Shown one piece after another: positions 62,015-64,000 of a DNA stretch of 64,000 nt; the first letter of the stretch is position 1, and each line of letters starts with the position of its first letter. The DNA is taken from NCBI GenBank assembly GCA_965215845.1, contig CBDCEL010000004.1, positions 2,170,001-2,234,000 on the forward strand, given 5' to 3'. The DNA comes from Aurantibacter_A sp965215845. Lineage in GTDB: Bacteria; Bacteroidota; Bacteroidia; Flavobacteriales; Flavobacteriaceae. Under the pieces are notes generated by a model. The model was not told where the DNA came from, made no database searches, and was given only the letters and a program-made list of their open reading frames with translations. A program made the position numbers and the translations under genes.

Positions 62015-63265
62015 ATGAGGATTTTCAAATTTGGTGGTGCGTCTGTGAAGGATGCAGATGGGGTCAAGAACTTGGTCGAGGTACTGAAAGTAACCGGTCA
62101 TGACAATACCTTGTTGATCGTTTCGGCGATGGGCAAAACCACGAATGCAATGGAGGCCGTCGTGGACAGCTATTTTGACAAGAACGGAAATTATTCGGCT
62201 GCACTAAAAGAAACCATAGATTACCATAACCATATCCTTTTGGATCTCTTTGAGAGTTCGAATGAACCTGTTTTTGAAAGAATAAAAGCACTGTTCGATG
62301 AAGTAAGGGGGTTTCTCGCTTGGAACAAATCGCCCAAATACAATTTTGTTTACGATCAGGTCGTGGGATATGGTGAATTGGTTTCAACGACCATTGTCAG
62401 TACCTATTTGAAGAAGGTCGGTATCGAAAATAGTTGGTTGGATGTGCGCAACTTTGTCAAGACCGATAACAGTTATCGTGATGTTTCCGTGAACTGGACA
62501 AAGACGCAAGAGGCTATTTCAGAGGGGGTCGACCCCAAAAAACTCAATATTACACAAGGTTTTTTGGGCAGTGACGACAACAATTTCACCACGACCTTGG
62601 GCCGTGAGGGTTCTGATTACAGTGCTGCTATTTTTGCCTATTGCCTCAATGCGAATTCAGTGACCATTTGGAAAGATGTACCTGGGGTGTTGAACGCCGA
62701 CCCAAGATATTTCAAAGAAACCCAATTATTGAATAAGATATCCTATCGCGAGGCGATCGAGCTGGCCTTCTACGGCGCCTCGGTCATTCATCCAAAAACA
62801 TTACAACCCTTGCAACAAAAGGAGATTCCACTGCATGTAAAGTCTTTTGTCAGTCCTAAAGATCCGGGTACCACGGTAGGCAAAGGCATTGGAATAGAAC
62901 CTGAGGTGCCCTGCTTTATCGTAAAGAAAAACCAGGTGTTGATGAAGCTTTCTTCCCTTGACTTTTCATTTATCGTCGAGGATAGTATCAGTGAGCTCTT
63001 CAAGTTGTTGCATGAACACAAAATGAAGGTCGATTTGATTCAGAATTCGGCGATCAGTTTTTCGGTATGTGTAGACAATAAGTTCGAAAGGCTTGAAGAG
63101 TTATTGGCCGTGCTCAAGGGTAGGTTTAAAGTTGTGCATCATGAGGGGGTTTCGCTCTACACTATTCGACATTTTACCGATAAGGCCATTGACTCACTCC
63201 AAAATGGGCGTCAGGTACTTCTCGAACAGCGTGGTACAGAGACGGTTCAATTGGTCGTTAAATAG
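62015..63265 (+). CDS. Aspartate kinase
   Basis: A 416-aa amino-acid kinase that makes aspartyl phosphate for lysine, methionine and threonine synthesis. It has KFGGASV in place of the usual KFGGTSV, VSAMGKTTNAME, and GREGSDYSAA with a C-terminal regulatory region shaped like ACT domains. It is a single-function enzyme, not fused to homoserine dehydrogenase. Confidence 0.92.
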   Translation: MRIFKFGGASVKDADGVKNLVEVLKVTGHDNTLLIVSAMGKTTNAMEAVVDSYFDKNGNYSAALKETIDYHNHILLDLFESSNEPVFERIKALFDEVRGFLAWNKSPKYNFVYDQVVGYGELVSTTIVSTYLKKVGIENSWLDVRNFVKTDNSYRDVSVNWTKTQEAISEGVDPKKLNITQGFLGSDDNNFTTTLGREGSDYSAAIFAYCLNANSVTIWKDVPGVLNADPRYFKETQLLNKISYREAIELAFYGASVIHPKTLQPLQQKEIPLHVKSFVSPKDPGTTVGKGIGIEPEVPCFIVKKNQVLMKLSSLDFSFIVEDSISELFKLLHEHKMKVDLIQNSAISFSVCVDNKFERLEELLAVLKGRFKVVHHEGVSLYTIRHFTDKAIDSLQNGRQVLLEQRGTETVQLVVK

Positions 63266-63300
63266 CTTTCCCTTTGCGACCATCATATTGTTAAAATGGA

Positions 63301-63329
63301 TTGATCGTGTGCCCTTTTTTCTATCTTTA
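63301..63329 (+). promoter_or_regulatory. Candidate promoter of the right-edge acyltransferase gene
   Basis: TTG (63301-63303), 18-base spacer, TATCTTTA (63322-63329), one mismatch in the last base of TAnnTTTG. A leader of ~18 bases to the ATG at 63354 would follow. Confidence 0.45.
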
Positions 63330-63353
63330 TGATTACCTAAATTTTTACTTGAT

Positions 63354-64000
63354 ATGGGTTTAGTGACCGCAAAGGAAGTGGCCAAGGCAATTAATCTTGA
63401 CAGATACGGATTTTTGGGCACCTTCTTAAGTTGGATTCTCATGAAGGTCACAAGAATCTCTAGCATCAACAAATTTTACGATAATCATAAGCACATAGAG
63501 GGAACCGATTTTCTGGAGGCGATTCTCGAGCATTACCAGATTGATTTCGAAATTCCAGGGGAAGACTTAAAAAGGTTGCCCAAAGAGGGCGCCTTTATTA
63601 CCATCAGCAACCATCCGTTGGGGGGAATCGACGGAGTTTTATTGTTAAAGTTGATCTTGCAACAGCGAGCCGATTTCAAGATAATTGCAAATTTTTTATT
63701 GCACCGTATAGAGCCTATGGCCCCATTTATACTTCCAGTAAATCCTTTCGAAGACCGTAAAGATGCCAAAAGTAGCCTGGCAGGTTTCAAAGGTGCTATG
63801 CTCCACTTAAATGATGGGTGTCCACTCGGGATATTTCCGGCTGGCGAAGTATCGACTTATAAAGACGGCAGATTGATTGTTGATAAGCCCTGGGAAGAGG
63901 CCGCCTTGAAACTTATTCGTAAGGCCAGGGTGCCCGTCGTTCCCATTTATTTCCACGCCAAGAACAGTAAATTGTTCTATCGGCTATCGAAAATCAGTGA
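63354..64000 (+). CDS. Lysophospholipid acyltransferase (hemolysin-like PlsC family), truncated by window edge
   Basis: The first 215 codons are present. SNHPLGGIDG is the catalytic His-Asp motif in the form used by the hemolysin/ornithine lipid branch, and FPAGEVSTYKDG is the second PlsC block. Members move an acyl chain from acyl-ACP to a lysolipid; in Bacteroidota some serve ornithine or glycine lipid synthesis. The N-terminal DRYGFLGTFLSWILMKV segment probably lies on the membrane. The C-terminus is outside the window. Confidence 0.87.
   Translation, partial: MGLVTAKEVAKAINLDRYGFLGTFLSWILMKVTRISSINKFYDNHKHIEGTDFLEAILEHYQIDFEIPGEDLKRLPKEGAFITISNHPLGGIDGVLLLKLILQQRADFKIIANFLLHRIEPMAPFILPVNPFEDRKDAKSSLAGFKGAMLHLNDGCPLGIFPAGEVSTYKDGRLIVDKPWEEAALKLIRKARVPVVPIYFHAKNSKLFYRLSKIS

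Noticed and set aside
1..64000. tRNA, rRNA or prophage
   Set aside because: Gaps are short and show no cloverleaf, no rRNA signature, and no integrase or phage structural gene.

Overview
The window looks like a chromosome segment of a marine-type Flavobacteriaceae bacterium (phylum Bacteroidota). The evidence is: an almost complete flexirubin-type pigment locus whose aromatic amino acid lyase closely resembles, from memory, the Flavobacterium johnsoniae tyrosine ammonia-lyase; Bacteroidota-style promoters (TTG, about 20 bases, TAnnTTTG) in place of Shine-Dalgarno-led starts; a type IX secretion C-terminal sorting domain; and a DUF1800/DUF1501 pair. I see no rRNA, tRNA, CRISPR array, insertion sequence or prophage. 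No gap between genes exceeds 300 bases.

Region 1 (1-28436) is the pigment locus. Twenty-eight genes run on the minus strand from tyrosine ammonia-lyase (27076) to an oxidoreductase cut by the left edge, mostly overlapping or only a few bases apart. A divergent FAD-dependent, halogenase-like enzyme (27189-28436) sits at the head. In the standard flexirubin scheme, the lyase makes a 4-hydroxycinnamate starter. Acyl carrier proteins, ketosynthases, a ketosynthase/chain-length-factor-like pair, a FabG-like reductase and hot-dog dehydratases extend it to an aryl polyene. DarA and DarB make a dialkylresorcinol, and the two halves are joined as an ester. Methyltransferase and halogenase-like enzymes would decorate the product. 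LolA-like, lipoprotein, ABC and MMPL proteins would move it to the outer membrane. A BtrH-like protein, an LpxL-like and a PlsC-like acyltransferase are candidates for the joining step. No aryl-acyl ligase and no phosphopantetheinyl transferase lies in the window.

Region 2 (28445-39564) is accessory: two tandem secreted paralogues, a class C beta-lactamase-like hydrolase, a three-gene sugar operon (alpha-galactosidase-like enzyme, sugar O-acetyltransferase, sodium:solute symporter), a PAP2 phosphatase, a nucleoside hydrolase lipoprotein, and a pair coding for a c-type cytochrome and a Tat-exported flavin amine oxidase.

Region 3 (39624-54573) mixes housekeeping and envelope genes: metG, a DUF1501/DUF1800 pair, a YraN-family protein, an ACT-domain protein, a TlpA-like thioredoxin protein, a CocE/NonD hydrolase, mfd and a TspO-related membrane protein.

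Region 4 (54649-64000) holds pdeM and the ligase-associated DEXH helicase, separated by a sugar module (a ribokinase gene broken by an apparent one-base deletion, plus a GRP-family sugar transporter). It continues with a TerB-like protein, fructose-1,6-bisphosphatase, a GNAT acetyltransferase, aspartate kinase and an acyltransferase cut by the right edge.
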